From contig OX326956.1 in NCBI GenBank assembly GCA_946800325.1, forward strand, positions 70,489,087 to 70,553,086: a DNA stretch of 64,000 nt, written 5' to 3'. The notes under the pieces were generated by a model. The model was not told where the DNA came from. It saw only the letters and a list, made by a program, of their open reading frames with translations, and made no database searches. Of this stretch, positions 34,501 through 46,249 are shown piece by piece. Position 1 is the first letter of the stretch; each line of letters starts with the position of its first letter. Position numbers and translations under genes: made by a program. The DNA comes from Luzula sylvatica. Lineage: Eukaryota > Streptophyta > Magnoliopsida > Poales > Juncaceae.

Positions 34501-37500
34501 AAAACACGTTATTTGAACTACTCAAAGCGTAAAAAGATTGCTATGAATCAAAAAGAAAATATTCTTAGTGTTTGTACAATTTGGTGAAAACTTATGTAGT
34601 AAAAGATTCGATCCAAACCATCCCAAAAACACGTTATTTGGACTCCTCGGAGCGTTAAAAGAATGTTATCAATCTAAAAACAAACTTTCTTAGAGTTTAT
34701 AAAATTTGGTGAAAAATTATGTTGTAAAAGATACGATACAAATGATCTAAAACAAGTTATTTGAACTCCTCAAAGCGTAAAAATATTGATATGAATCGAA
34801 AAGAAAACTTTCTTAGTGTTTGTAAAATTTGGTGAAAAGTTACGTAGTAAAAGATTCGATCCAAACCATCTCAAAAACACTTTATTTGGACTCCTCGGAG
34901 CGTTAAAAGATTGTTATGAATCGAAAAACAAAATTTCTTAGTGTGTATAAAATTTCGTGAAAAGTTATGTTGTAAAAGATACGATACAAATGATCTGAAA
35001 ACACGTTATTTGAACTCTTCAAAGCGTAAAAAAGATTGCTATGAATCGAAAAGAAAACTTTCTTAGTGTTTGTACAATTTGGTGAAAAGTTACGTAGTAA
35101 AAGATTCGATCCAAACCATCTCGAAAACACGTTATTTGTACTCACCGGAGCGTTAAAAGATTGTTATGAATCAAAATACAGACTTTCTTAGTGTTTATAA
35201 AATTTGGTGAAAAGTTATGTAGTAAAAGATACGATACAAATGATCTAAAACACGTTATTTGAACTCCTCAAAGCGTAAAAAGATTGCTAGGAATCGAAAA
35301 GAAAACATTTTTAGTGTTTGTAAAATTTGGTGAAAAGTTATGTAGTAAAAGATACGATACAAATGATCTAAAAACAAGTCATTTGAACTCCTCAAAGCAT
35401 TAAAAGATTGATATGAACCGAAAAGAAAACTTTCTTAGTGTTTGTACAATTTGGAGAAAAGTTACGTACTAAAAGATTCGATCCAAACCATCTCAAAAAC
35501 GCGTTATTTGGACTCCTCAGAGCATTAAAAGATTGTTATGAATCGAAAAACTAACTTTCTTTGTGTTTGTAAAATTTGGTGAAATTTTAGGTAGTAAAAT
35601 ATACGATACAAATGATCTAAAAACAAGTTACTTGAACTCCTCAAAGCGTAAAAAGATTGATATGAATCGAAAAGAAAAATTTCTTAGTGTTTATGCAATT
35701 TGGTGAAAAGTTACGTAGTAAATGATTCGATCCAAACCATCTCAAAAACACGTTATTTGGACTCCATGGATTGTTAAAAGATTGTTATGAACCGAAAAAC
35801 AAACTTTCTAATTGTTTGTAAAATTTGGTGAAAAGTTATGGAGTAAAAGATACGATACAAATGATCTAAAAACACGTCATTTGAACTCCTGAAAGCATAA
35901 AAAGATTGTTGTGAATCGGAAAAAAAACTTTCTTAGTGTTTGTTCAATTTGGTGAAAAGTTGCGTAGTAAATGATTGCATCCAAACCATCTCACAAAAAC
36001 GTTATTTGGACTCCTCAGAGCGTTAAAAGATTGTTATGAATCGAAATGAAAATTTTCTTTGTGGTTGTACAATTTGGTGAAAAGTTACGTAGTAAAAGAT
36101 TCGATTGAAACCATCTTGAAAACACGTTATTTAGACTCCTCAGAGCGTAAAAAGATTGTTATGAATCGGAAAACAAATTTTCTTACTGTTTGTAAAATTT
36201 GGTAAAAAGTTATGTTGTAAAAGATACGATACAAATGTTCTAAAACAAGTTATTTGAACTCCTCAAAGCGTAAAAATATTGATATGAATCGAAAAGAAAA
36301 CATTATTTGTGTTTGTACAATTTTGTGAAAAGTTGCGTAGTAAAAGATTTGATCCAAACCGTCTCAAAAACACGTTATTTTCACTCCTTATAACATTAAA
36401 ATATTGTTATGAATCGAAAAACAAACTTTCTTAGTGTTTGTAAAATTTGGTGAAAAGTTATGTAGTAAAAGATACAATACAAATGATCTAAAAACACGAT
36501 ATTTGAACTCCTCAAAGCGTTAAAAGATTGTTATGAATCGAAAAACAAACTTTCTTTGTGTTTGTAAAATTTGGTGAAAAGATATGTTGTAAAAGATACG
36601 ATAAAAATGATCTGAAAACAAGTTATTTGAACTCCTCAAAGCCTAAAAAGATTGATATGAATCGAAAAGAAAACTTTCTTTGTGTTTATACAATTTGGTG
36701 AAGAGTTACGTAGTAAATGGTTCGATCCAAACCATCTAAAAACACGTTATTTGGACTCCTTAGAGCATTAAAAGATTGTTATGAATCAAAAATCAAACTT
36801 TCTTAGTGTTTATAAAATTTGGTGAAAAGTTATGTTGTAAAAGATACGATACAAATGATCTGAAAACAAGTTATTTGAACTGCTCAAAGCGTAAAAAGAT
36901 TGATATGAATCGAAAAGAAAAATTTCTTTGTGTTTGTACAATTTGGTGAAAAATTGCGTAGTAAAAGATTCGATCCAAACCATCTCGAAAACACGTTATT
37001 TAGACTCCTCAGAGCGTTTAAAGATTGTTATGAATCGAAAAACAAACTTTCTTAGTGTTTGTAAAATTTGGTGAAAAGTTTTGTTGTAAAAGATACGATA
37101 TAAATGATATAAAAACAAGTTATTTGAACTCCTCAAAGCGTAAAAAGATTGTATTGAATCAAAAAGAAAACTTTCTTAGTGTTTGTACAAGTTGGTTAAA
37201 AGTTACGTAGTAAAAGATACGATCCAAACCATCTCAAAAACACATTATTTGAATTCCTCAGAGCATTAAAAGATTGTTATGAATCGAAAAACAGACTTTC
37301 TTAGTGTTTGTAAAATTTGGTGAAAAGTTATGTAGTAAAAGATACGATACAAATGATTTAAAAACACGTTATTTGAACTCCTCAAAGTGTAAAAAAATTA
37401 CTATGAATCGAAAAGAAAACTTTTTAGTTTTTGTACAATTTGGTAAAAAGTTACGTAGTAAAATATTCGATCCAAACCATCTCAAAAACACGTTATTTGG

Positions 37501-37661
37501 ACTTCTCACAGCATTAACAGATTGATAGGAATCTAAAAATAAACTTTCTTTGTGTTTATAAAATTTAGTGAAAAGTTATGTAGTAAAAGATACGATATAA
37601 ATGATCTAAAAACACGTTATTTGAATTCCTCAAAGCGTAAAAAGATTGCTATGAATCAAAA
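28503..37661. repeat. satellite array, about 74 monomers of 123-125 bp, dimeric with higher-order repeats
   Basis: About 9.2 kb of head-to-tail monomers. Type A (125 bp) has GAACTCCTCAAAGCG, TTTGTACAATTTGG and GATTCGATCCAAACC. Type B (123-124 bp) has GGACTCCTCGGAGCG, TTTATAAAATTTGG and GATACGATACAAATG. They mostly alternate, giving a 248-bp dimer. Chimeric monomers (A start, B end) occur, for example at 28757, 31090 and 35260. The marker TACGATGCAA recurs at 30451, 32441, 33435 and 34484 (spacing 1990, 994, 1049), consistent with an 8-monomer higher-order unit. CTAGGAATCG recurs at 28791, 31130 and 35287. ORFs of up to 89 codons in the array are by-products. Confidence 0.95.
33690..33770. repeat. 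irregular junction inside the satellite array
   Basis: The B-type 3' part is partly repeated: GATACGATACAAATTATG, then GAAAAGTTATGTTATAAAA and again GATACGATACAAATTATTTG. About 55 bp is added. This explains why one 8-monomer spacing is 1049 rather than 994 bp. Confidence 0.65.
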
Positions 37662-37700
37662 ATTTGCTATGATGATGATGATAATGATAATGATAAAAAA
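37662..37700. repeat. ATG/ATA trinucleotide run at the array edge
   Basis: GATGATGATGATAATGATAATG directly follows the last satellite monomer, which breaks off after ATGAATCAAAAA. Confidence 0.7.
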
Positions 37701-37717
37701 GTTTATTGAATAAATTA

Positions 37718-37775
37718 TGTTGAATTACATAATCATCCTTAACTAACACGTAGGCCCAGGACGTAACACCTTCAG
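37718..37775 (-). repeat. fragment of a copia LTR start
   Basis: The reverse complement CTGAAGGTGTTACGTCCTGG, then GCCTACGTG, resembles the start of the solo LTR at 54887-55730 (TGTTGAAGGTGTAGTGCCCT, then AGGCCTATG). Only about 55 bp is recognisable between the satellite and the complete copia element. Confidence 0.4.
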
Positions 37776-37928
37776 TTTGGTTATGTCTATTGTGTAGTTT
37801 TCATATTATGACACTTTTTTCATATTTTTCTTTGTTTTGGAAAAGTTAACGTAAAATACGTCAACAAATGTTCTAATTTATATAACTCAGAATTAAAAAC
37901 AAAATATTCATATTGTAGTATTTAAACA

Positions 37929-39004
37929 TGAAGGAAATACAGTTTCAGGATCAACCGTAAAAGTGTACGCAATGATAAACGAATGTAGGCATACATTCGT
38001 GGTCATATCTTTCAGTACGAAAATCCAATTTGAAAGGTTCAAATTGGGTTAGATAGATAATAAGATTATCTACAACCTTCATGTAGAAATATATTTCATA
38101 TGAACGAAGTATGAGTGTCGTTTCTATGAAATACCGAAAGGGTGCAACAGTATGATATACAGTTAGTAAAACAGTCATAACATTTGCATACGCACTCCAA
38201 TTGGGCCAGGCCAAGTTGGGTCGTGTATATAATAAGATTATCTACAACTTTCGTGTTGGTTGATTTTCGGTCAGAGGAATTTACCAATTTCGTATGGACA
38301 GAATACTGGACAGATTCATGCAACTTTCTGTGTGAAAGAGTGTATATTGGATATACATGTCTTTTGGCCAATCCTAATCCTATGTGATATAAATAGGATG
38401 TTTCTCTCTCTCTCTCTCTGGTTAATCCAGATGAAAATTAATTCAGAATATTCAGAATATTCCAGAAATATTGAGAGAGATCTTTCTATTGAGTGAAAGG
38501 GTGTAAAGAGAAAGAACCGAGAAAAACAGTTTTTCCGGAGAAGAGAATCAATCAATCGAGCAAGTTCGCCGGTGCATCGTCTAGGCAGTTGTACCCGCGA
38601 CCGACGTCTTACGAGTCAAGGTGGATACAAGTAGAGGAGCAACATCTGGGGCTCTTTCGGTTGTGATCGATTCGGAGGAACGAAATATGCCGGAGACGGA
38701 AACGAGCGAATCAAGTAACACGCTGTGAAAGCATGCGGGCATGGAACGCACGAAGACAACCCGAGACGTGTCAAGACGGTGGGAGACGTGCGGTATGGGA
38801 CGTACGGGCTAGTCACCAACGTGACACCGAAGGAAGAGAAGGATGCGAGCGATCAACCCGTCATGCGTGATCAATTTCACGTTGGTAATCGTCTATCCTA
38901 CTTTGCATCGTACCCTCGAAGTCATGGCGTGATCTTGGATTTAGGGAACCGGACCGGGCCTTCATATCCGCTGCGCGGGCCCAGGGTCGGGTGAATTCCC
39001 AACA
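37929..39004 (+). repeat. 5' LTR of the copia element
   Basis: 1076 bp, about 190 bp longer than the 3' LTR because of extra text between 38015 and 38285 containing the module 'ATAATAAGATTATCTACAAC...GTCAG' in duplicate. TATA-like GATATAAATAGG at about 38386 is followed by a CT run. The 3' third is GC-rich. ORFs at 38616-38819 and 38725-38994 lie in this GC-rich part; they recur in the other LTR and have no protein signature. Confidence 0.88.
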
Positions 39005-40720
39005 GTGGTATCAGAGCGATCGCCATCGATTCGAGGGGCGAATCATAGTCGTATATTCGATATACGCACGGGTTATCAAAGTTCGTACCCGTTTGCATGA
39101 TGATAGATAGAGATATTCCAATTTCGTTAAAAATCACAAGTAGAATTCACTAGAGATCAATCAAAAGTTGATTGAGGGTATCTAGGAATGATCGTGAAAA
39201 GGTTTCATGATTTATCGTTTCAGAAACGAGCGAAAACGGAAAAACGGCAAAATCTGCAGAAAATTAGAATACGAAACAGTGAGTAAAACTAAGATAATTT
39301 TCAGTGGGAAACTCCTAATTGATTGGATCAAATTGGCGTAGTTAGATAATGAGATTATCTATGACTTTGATACAGAAAGTTTTTTCATTTGGACGAATTA
39401 TCAGTGTCGTTTTTATGGAATAACGAAAGGGTGCGACTGTTTGACATACAGAGACTAAAACGTCCGTATATCTAGAACTTTTGTTCACGTTCAAAGTCGG
39501 TCGGAATAATTTAATATTTTCGTTTCAACAGAATACTGAAAAGGTGTCTGTAGTTTTCTGGTTGAAAAGGTGTCTATTGGATATACTTACCTTTTCGTTT
39601 GTCCGTATTTTACTAAAACTGGTATAACTTTCAGTAGGAACTTCCGATTTGAATGCTTCAAATTGGGTTAGTTAGATAATGAGATTATATAGAACTTTCA
39701 TGTTGTAATATATTTCATTTGAGCGAAGTATCAGTGTCGTTATAATGAAATACCGAAAGGGTGCGACAGTTTGACATATAGTCAGTAAAACGGCCGTAAC
39801 TTTCGGGTCCGGACTCCAATTGGGCTGGGCCAAATTGGGTTGGAAAGATAATGAGATTATCTACAACTTTCTGGTGCGACAGTTGATTTTCTGTCAGAAG
39901 AATTTACCATTTTCGTTCTGACAGATTACTGAAAGGGTGTATGCAGTTTTCTGTTTGAAAAGGTATATATGAGATATACATACCTTTTGGCCTATCTTTA
40001 TCTCTAATCAGTTAATTCAATCATACTAGCATATAGATTAGTATTTATTTAGAATAATTAGTCTCCCTAAATAAATCATATGCATTTAAAAATCTTGTGA
40101 TAGTGATATAATATGATTATGTCACGAATTATTTAAACATGCATAGGCATGATCCCTCATAATATTTAAGTCATAGAAATGCCTTCCATGTCCACAACCA
40201 CCGAGTTTGGTGTTACGTTTCATGTGGGTTCAGGCTAAAGTCGAGCACGTGATATTGTAACTATCGAAAAGGTGGCAAGCGTTAAATCAGGACTTGTGAG
40301 GCCCAGGCTAAAGTCGACTCACTAGTTGCTTATTTGAACGATACGTTGGATATGGTTGTGACTTAACCGTCCAGGCCAATCGGATTGGAGTTTGGGGCAT
40401 AGATAGAATGCACACACGGAACTGGGATTGTATATGATACGATCCATCACCGAAATTCTATAAAGGTTCAAGATTCATATTAGATACGATTGGATATTCA
40501 TCCTACCTAAATAACGGGATCCCACCCGATAGGCTAAAGTCGCTTGTGGGAGGAACGGAAATATGGATCTTGAGTGTTATGGACTTGGAGTCCCGTATCG
40601 GTATGAGGGTTATCGATTCGATAAAAATAACACATTCATATATTCATCATGTAAGCATATAGATTAAGTACGCACGGTTAGGAGTTTAATCTTCATCATC
40701 CATTTAGAATTATGTTTTCT
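39005..40720 (+). mobile_element. copia leader with repeated LTR-like modules
   Basis: A long noncoding leader. Between about 39260 and 40000 a module of roughly 330-350 bp occurs at least twice in diverged form: AGATAATGAGATTATCTA, then TCAGTGTCGTTTTTATGGAA, CGAAAGGGTGCGAC, and GATATAC...CCTTTT. The same module is present in the U3 part of the 5' LTR. The part from 40130 to 40650 is the leader block shared with 23420-23930. Confidence 0.65.
39006..39017 (+). promoter_or_regulatory. primer binding site (tRNA-iMet)
   Basis: A perfect TGGTATCAGAGC one base after the 5' LTR, the standard plant copia site. It is intact although the coding region is not. Confidence 0.88.
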
Positions 40721-40723
40721 AGC

Positions 40724-41400
40724 AACACCAAATATATCGATGAGATCGATATGATAGATGGCTTTTGGGCCGGAATTACCATGATTAACCTTGATAGTTA
40801 AATAATAGTTCTTAGACTTAAAGAAACGTGTTGGACACGGAAATGATAGATTCAGGGCTCGAGGCTTTGGCTTTAGAGAAAGCCGGGTTCGATAAACTTT
40901 AAGAAGAAATCGAACGAGATTACGTGCCTTGTGGTGGCATGTATAGACGTAAATTTCTCAAAATTGTTTTGAGAATTTGGGTGTGTATGAAAATAAAACA
41001 CAACGCTCATGAAATAGTTTCAAGAGCTAGAGCGCGTTGAATGGTTCAATGCGGCTCAAAGAGTCGGTTAATTTTGAGACGCCTTATGGGTCTTCGATTA
41101 ACACTCGTGTGTTGATGGTACGAGATTTGATCTTCGTGACCGAATATCATATGCATTCGATAGATAAGTCGATCCCGAAATTGCATGTGATGCGATGTAA
41201 ATTTGAATAGGAGATGCTTAGAGTGTCCGGGGAATCCAAAGCATAGAGATGCGTGGATGTCCATGTAATTCAAGGATGGGATCGAAAGAAATAAATGTCT
41301 AAGGGTATTCTGGAAAATTGTTTTCCAAACAGAAAGTTCGGACAAGGAGTTGTCCAAACTAATGACTCAAAGAACGGTGAAATCCGAGGAGGATAAACCT
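40724..41400 (+). pseudogene. copia gag relic
   Basis: Colinear with the gag relic at 24009-24630: ATGTTTTCTAGCAACACC start, a GTGTTGGACACGGAAATG block, a CGAACGAGATTACGTGCC block and a TGCATGTGATGC block. Multiple stops and indels remove any long frame. It is recognisable mainly by comparison with the better preserved copy. Confidence 0.55.
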
Positions 41401-41419
41401 AGAAGTTGATTGCTTCCTT

Positions 41420-41490
41420 TGGCATTGCCGTCTTGGCCATATGAATGAGATACGCGTATCTAGATTCCATATGATGGATTGCTAGAATCA
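41420..41490 (+). pseudogene. GAG-pre-integrase relic
   Basis: The frame from 41420 reads WHCRLGHMNEIRVSRFHMMD then a stop, a clear match to the W-H-x-R-L-G-H-M-N motif of the zinc-binding domain preceding copia integrase. The rest of the domain is lost. Confidence 0.75.
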
Positions 41491-41939
41491 TTCGAATTAG
41501 ATCCGATTGATTAATGCGATACTTATTTATTAGGCAAAACGACAAAGGGCATCATTTTCCAAAGGTTGGAGAAAGATTCAACGAATTATTGAAAATTACA
41601 TTAAGATGTAAAAGATCCGATAAATTCCGAGGCAAGAGGAGGCTATCGATATTTTTGTTACATTTACGGACGATTAAAGTAGATTTGATAATATATGTTT
41701 AATGCGTGCCGCAACGGAGATTTTTTGAAAGGTTCAAAGAGTTTCAAAAACAAAATACAAAATCGACTTAGCAAGAAAATCAAAGCTCTTTTGATAGGAT
41801 CGAGGAGGCAAGTATTTGAGCTACGCAATTCGATAGGATCGAAGAGGCGATATTTGAGTTATAAATATTGATTATCATTCATGATTGTGAAATCGTTTCA
41901 CGATTATTTTCATTTCGAAACATTGAGATGTGTCCGAAA

Positions 41940-42110
41940 AGAGGAATTGAACGCATGTTCGACATGGTTCGATAAATGATAAGTCAAACGGATCTCCCAA
42001 AAATGTTTTGGGGATACGCCCTTGAGACAGCGGCACTAATGAATGGTTGCATATATGATATGGACCATAAACCTTCTAATCGGTACAAAAGACGCCATAT
42101 GAGATATGGA
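41940..42110 (+). pseudogene. copia integrase relic
   Basis: The readable piece DLPKMFWGYALETAALMNG, after MISQT, matches the C-terminal part of the copia integrase core (the 'LPxxFWGYALxTA' block). Upstream, fragments resembling GMDRSxRGIE-type text are too damaged to read. Confidence 0.7.
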
Positions 42111-42689
42111 TCGGAATGGTTCCGAAGTTGATATTAGTACATATTTGAGGATGTGAGTATATTTCGAAATTTGTTTTGAATAAACTCGATCCCAAATCTG
42201 AAAATTGTTCGTTTATCATATATCCTTAAGGAAACTAAATGGTATTAGTTCTAACGTCCCGACGAAAATAAGATTTTCGTGGCTCGAAGAGATCCCTTCT
42301 TGGAGGAGGACATAATACGCACAAGTTTGGAACTTGATGTCATTTATCTCTACGCGGGCTAGTGGGAGTAGAATAAATCTTGAAAGAGTTCGAGATCTGA
42401 AAAATTGAACATTGAGCCGATGAAAGTTGACACGACTTCATCAAGAGTTGATGAATACGAGTCGAACACACAAAGGATTTTTTTGTAGATCAAGTAGGCT
42501 ATATCATAAGCCGATAAATACGGATTTGTCGTGGCTAATGATGATAGATCGAAATCATATGATGATTAGATATTCTACAAGGATGCTATGAAAAATAAAG
42601 ATTCCATATATGGCAAGATGCCATGAAATATGAGATTCGATCCGTGTAAATTATCAAATTTAGAACTCGATTTCATTACTTTCCGGGTT

Positions 42690-43100
42690 AGACCCGTGAA
42701 ATGTCAATGGGTTTTCCAGATGAGAACCAACACGGATAGGAATACGCATATATGTAAAGCGAGGCTTGTAGTGAAGAGTTTCATGCAATTCATAGTGAGA
42801 CTATGAAGAAACGTTTTCGCATGTTGCCATGCTTTCACATTCTCGAAATTCTGCTTACCATGGTCGCATATTATGACTATGTGATGTGGAAAAATGGATG
42901 TCAAAACCGAATTTCTTGACAGAAATTTTATGAAAGGGTGTGTACTTGACACAACCTTACGGTTTTGTCGATTCATAAGAATCGGGGATAGGATATGCAC
43001 GTTTTAACGATCCATATGATGGATTAGAAAAAGCTTCTCGGAATCGGAATATTCATTTTGACGAAGTTATAAACTGTTATAACATTGTCGAAACGAATGA
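42690..43100 (+). pseudogene. copia reverse transcriptase relic
   Basis: Read across frames, the order is CQWVFQMRTNTDRN, then HICKARLVVKSFMQ, then KMDVKTEFLDRNFMKGCV. This corresponds to the conserved 'KWVFKxK...YKARLVAKGFxQ...QMDVKTAFLNG' order of Ty1/copia polymerase. The catalytic YVDDM region downstream is not legible. Many substitutions are present. Confidence 0.75.
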
Positions 43101-43549
43101 AAACTTTGTGTACACATGAAGGTTAGTGGGAGCCGCGTTATATTTCTTGTAACGACACAAAATTTAGGCGAGACCGCTTATGAATTAAGCGTGAAGATCA
43201 ATAGGATAGATCTAAGAAGTTCCTCGTTCTATATTATAGCACGTATATCGACATATTGTTGAAAATGGTTTTCAACATATAACTCCTTCGCGGAGTTAAA
43301 TCGAAATGTCGAATGACAGAAATTTTCTACGGCTCGATGTGAGACATCAAGTAGGGCGGAAAATAATAATATGATGTTTTACATTTGATGTGAGGATCTA
43401 TTATATCTGTCATGACATGTATGTGGCTATACGTCATACACATAAAGCGTCTAATTCATCGTCAATAAAATCCAAGGGAATCACACGAGTTTGAATGTAA
43501 TGCGATTACATGAGACTAACTCGTGTGAATGTATAATGGTTATACATAT

Positions 43550-44030
43550 ATATCCATAATGGTTATGTATATTTAAACCCATCGGGATTTGTATTGATAA
43601 CGGTGAAGTTTATCCTTGAATACTTTGCGAAAGAATTCAGGATTTTATTTTATCTATAATGGTGTGGAGGACGTGTTGGTTATAAAGAGTTATAACAACA
43701 ACTATTTCCAAATATGGCACGTCCAAATATGTAGCACGACTTTCGATCACAAAGTGTGTACATGATTTGCTTAAACGAAAACATGGTTATTTGGAAAGGT
43801 TCCACATGACCAATAATTAATGATTCTATTTACGGAGGCGAGTATATTGTGGTTATGAATCGCAAAAGGAAGCGGTATGGATCAAAGATACATGACCAAA
43901 CTCGAGTAGTCACGAGTTATCGGATTTATGGTTGTGGATTGCGTGAGACGCAATAGTACAAGCCAAAAATGTCGAGGTCACAACCACTTCTAGCCAATAC
44001 TCAGAAAAATTTCATTGATCCATGAAATTT
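43550..44030 (+). pseudogene. copia RNase H / C-terminal pol relic
   Basis: Weak but ordered similarity: FKPSGFVL..., then DSIYGGEYIVVMN matching the 'ST-EAEYIA-' motif of copia RNase H, and YKPKMSRSQP resembling the 'AKEPRSHQR' block. Stops and frameshifts occur throughout. Confidence 0.5.
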
Positions 44031-44499
44031 TGTGAAATGATGTGATCATAGGAATATGGAAATGTTCCAAACCTTACGAAGATTAACACTAGCGGCAACG
44101 TGCAGAACCGTTTACAAGACCGCTCTCTCTAGTCGCGCGTGAATGTCATGCGATGATTATGGGTATGAGATACCTAGAGGAGGAAGAAGAGAGTAGAGTG
44201 TAGTTATCTAATACGATAGTCCCCGTAGGTTGTGGGTATGGAGATACCCATAGGTAAACGTTGCATCGCCCCAATACTTAATCCATATGAGTGCATTTTA
44301 AAAAATTTGTTTACTTAAATTTTTATGTATTCACCTTATATGAAAAATGTGTGCGGGTTGTGTAATTTGATTACATGAATCCTGATTTGAACTTGTGTGG
44401 ACGTCGACATAGTTGAGGACTATGTGCAGCGAAACCGTCACACTTAAAGTTTCATTTCTAAACATCCCTAGTCATGATTCAGTTTGCTTAAGAGTGAAG

Positions 44500-45366
44500 C
44501 ATTTACATTATCAGATAATAGACTGAACATGTACACTAGTACGTTAGCCGAGGAGATGATTATGTTTTGCTAATCATAGAACAAAGGTGTTTGTCGAATC
44601 GGGAACGTAGAAATATCCTAGGTGACATATATTGGATATGACCGAAGCCGCGAGACCATGACATGGTTTAGTCATTATAGATGGACTTGCGACGAGTAGG
44701 GTATTAGGTTCTTCATACTTGAGGGGACCATTGATTGCGTTACGTGCGTAACACAATTCTTTGATATGACCTTACGCTCACCGTAAAAGGGAGTCAAAAC
44801 GGTCATCATTGGGTATTGTCCGAAACACGGAATTCAATGTGAGTCTCCAAGATAGGAATTGTTTATTCCGAAAGGAAGAGATATCTCTTTGGCCACTCGA
44901 TGAATTGATTAACGAAAACCATGGCCATGGTCAATGATATTAACGGTTAATGTCGATTGAATTTGTTAAATCAGTTCGAAAACGAGGAATAAGTATAGTT
45001 AATCAAAATATAAGGATGACTACCACCATGCCTTTTGATTAACGGATATCGTTAACAAGAGAACTAATGACCGCTATTCGAGATAGGCACAATGATCACA
45101 ATCATTTTTCGTGTTAACATGGGTAGCCATGATGGAGTGACTAGATCCCGCTCATGGGCTTGTAGTGCTTTGGAAACAGCCTACTGCCATCGTTAACCGG
45201 ACCTACCTGGTCACACAACGAGTCGTACTAAGTCGGGCTTGATTATAAAGTTGGCACATAAGATGTGCATAGCTTGGTATTTGATACGCGAGCTATATTC
45301 TCTAAAATCGTGCATATTGGATATGCATGAGTACCTTTTAGGTAGATCTGAAATTGAGTGGGAGAC
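44500..45366 (+). mobile_element. copia 3' noncoding region with conserved hairpin
   Basis: About 870 bp between the end of pol and the 3' LTR. Copies of this region also occur at 1-449, 19060-19750 and, inverted, at 21040-21700. The hairpin at 44998-45043 and the AAGGATGAC loop sequence are shared. The polypurine tract GTGGGAGAC lies at 45358-45366. Confidence 0.7.
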
Positions 45367-46249
45367 TGAAGAAAATACAGTTTCAGGATCAACCGTAAAA
45401 GTGTACACAAGGATAAACGAATGTAGGCGTACATTCGTGGTCATATCTTTCATATGAACGAAGTATGAGTGTCGTTTCTATGAAATACCGAAAGGGTGCA
45501 ACAGTATGACATGTCTGTCAGAGAAATTTACCAATTTCGTATGGACGGAATACTGGACAGATTCATGCAACTTTCTGTGTGAAAGAGTGTATATTGGATA
45601 TACATGTCTTTTGGCCAATCCTAATCCTATGTGATATAAATATGATGTTTCTCTCTCTCTCTCTGGTTAATCCAGATGAAAATTAATTCAGAATATTCAG
45701 AATATTCCAGAAATATTGAGAGACATCTTTCTATTGAGTGAAAGGGTGTAAAGAGAGAGAACCGAGAAAAACAGTTTTTCCGGAGAAGAGAATCAATCAA
45801 TCGAGCAAGTTCACCGGTGCTTCGTCTAGGCAGTTGTACCCGCGACCGACGTTTTACGAGTCAAGGTGGATACAAGTAGAGGAGCAACATCTGGGGCTCT
45901 TTCGGTTGTGATCGATTCGGAGGAACGAAATCTGCCGGAGACGGAAACGAGCGAATCGAGTAACGGGTTGTGGAAGCATGCGGGCATGGAACGCACGAAG
46001 ACAACCCGAGACGTGTCAAGACGGTGGGAGACGTGCGGTATGGGACGTACGGGCTAGTCACCAACGTGACACCGAAGGAAGAGAAGGATGCGAGCGATCA
46101 ACCCGTCGTGCGTGATCAATTTCACGCTGGTAATCGTCTATCCTACTTTGAATCGTACCCTCGAAGTCATGGCGTGATCTTGGATTTAGGGAACCGGACC
46201 GGGCCTTCATATCCGCTGCGCGGGCCCGGGGTCGGGTGAATTCCCATCA
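45367..46249 (+). repeat. 3' LTR of the copia element
   Basis: 883 bp, from TGAAGAAAATACAGTT to TTCCCATCA. It lacks the duplicated module of the 5' LTR. TATA-like GATATAAATATG is at about 45633. Confidence 0.88.

Larger units (their letters stand above)
37929..46249 (+). mobile_element. full-length but decayed Ty1/copia element
   Basis: An 8.3-kb element with LTRs at 37929-39004 and 45367-46249, TG...CA ends, a tRNA-iMet primer site and a GTGGGAGAC polypurine tract before the 3' LTR. Flanks are AAACA on the left and AAACC on the right, a probable 5-bp duplication with one later change. Order inside: leader with repeated modules, gag, GAG-pre-integrase, integrase, reverse transcriptase and RNase H relics, then about 1 kb of 3' noncoding DNA. 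All protein regions are broken by stops and frameshifts. The LTRs, apart from indels, differ by only about 25 bases in roughly 870 by eye. Confidence 0.88.

Noticed and set aside
28503..37661. CRISPR array
   Set aside because: Repeats are contiguous 124-bp monomers without unique spacers, in plant DNA.
38725..38994. 89-codon ORF duplicated at 45970-46239
   Set aside because: Within the GC-rich end of the copia LTRs; present twice because of the LTR pair, with no known domain.
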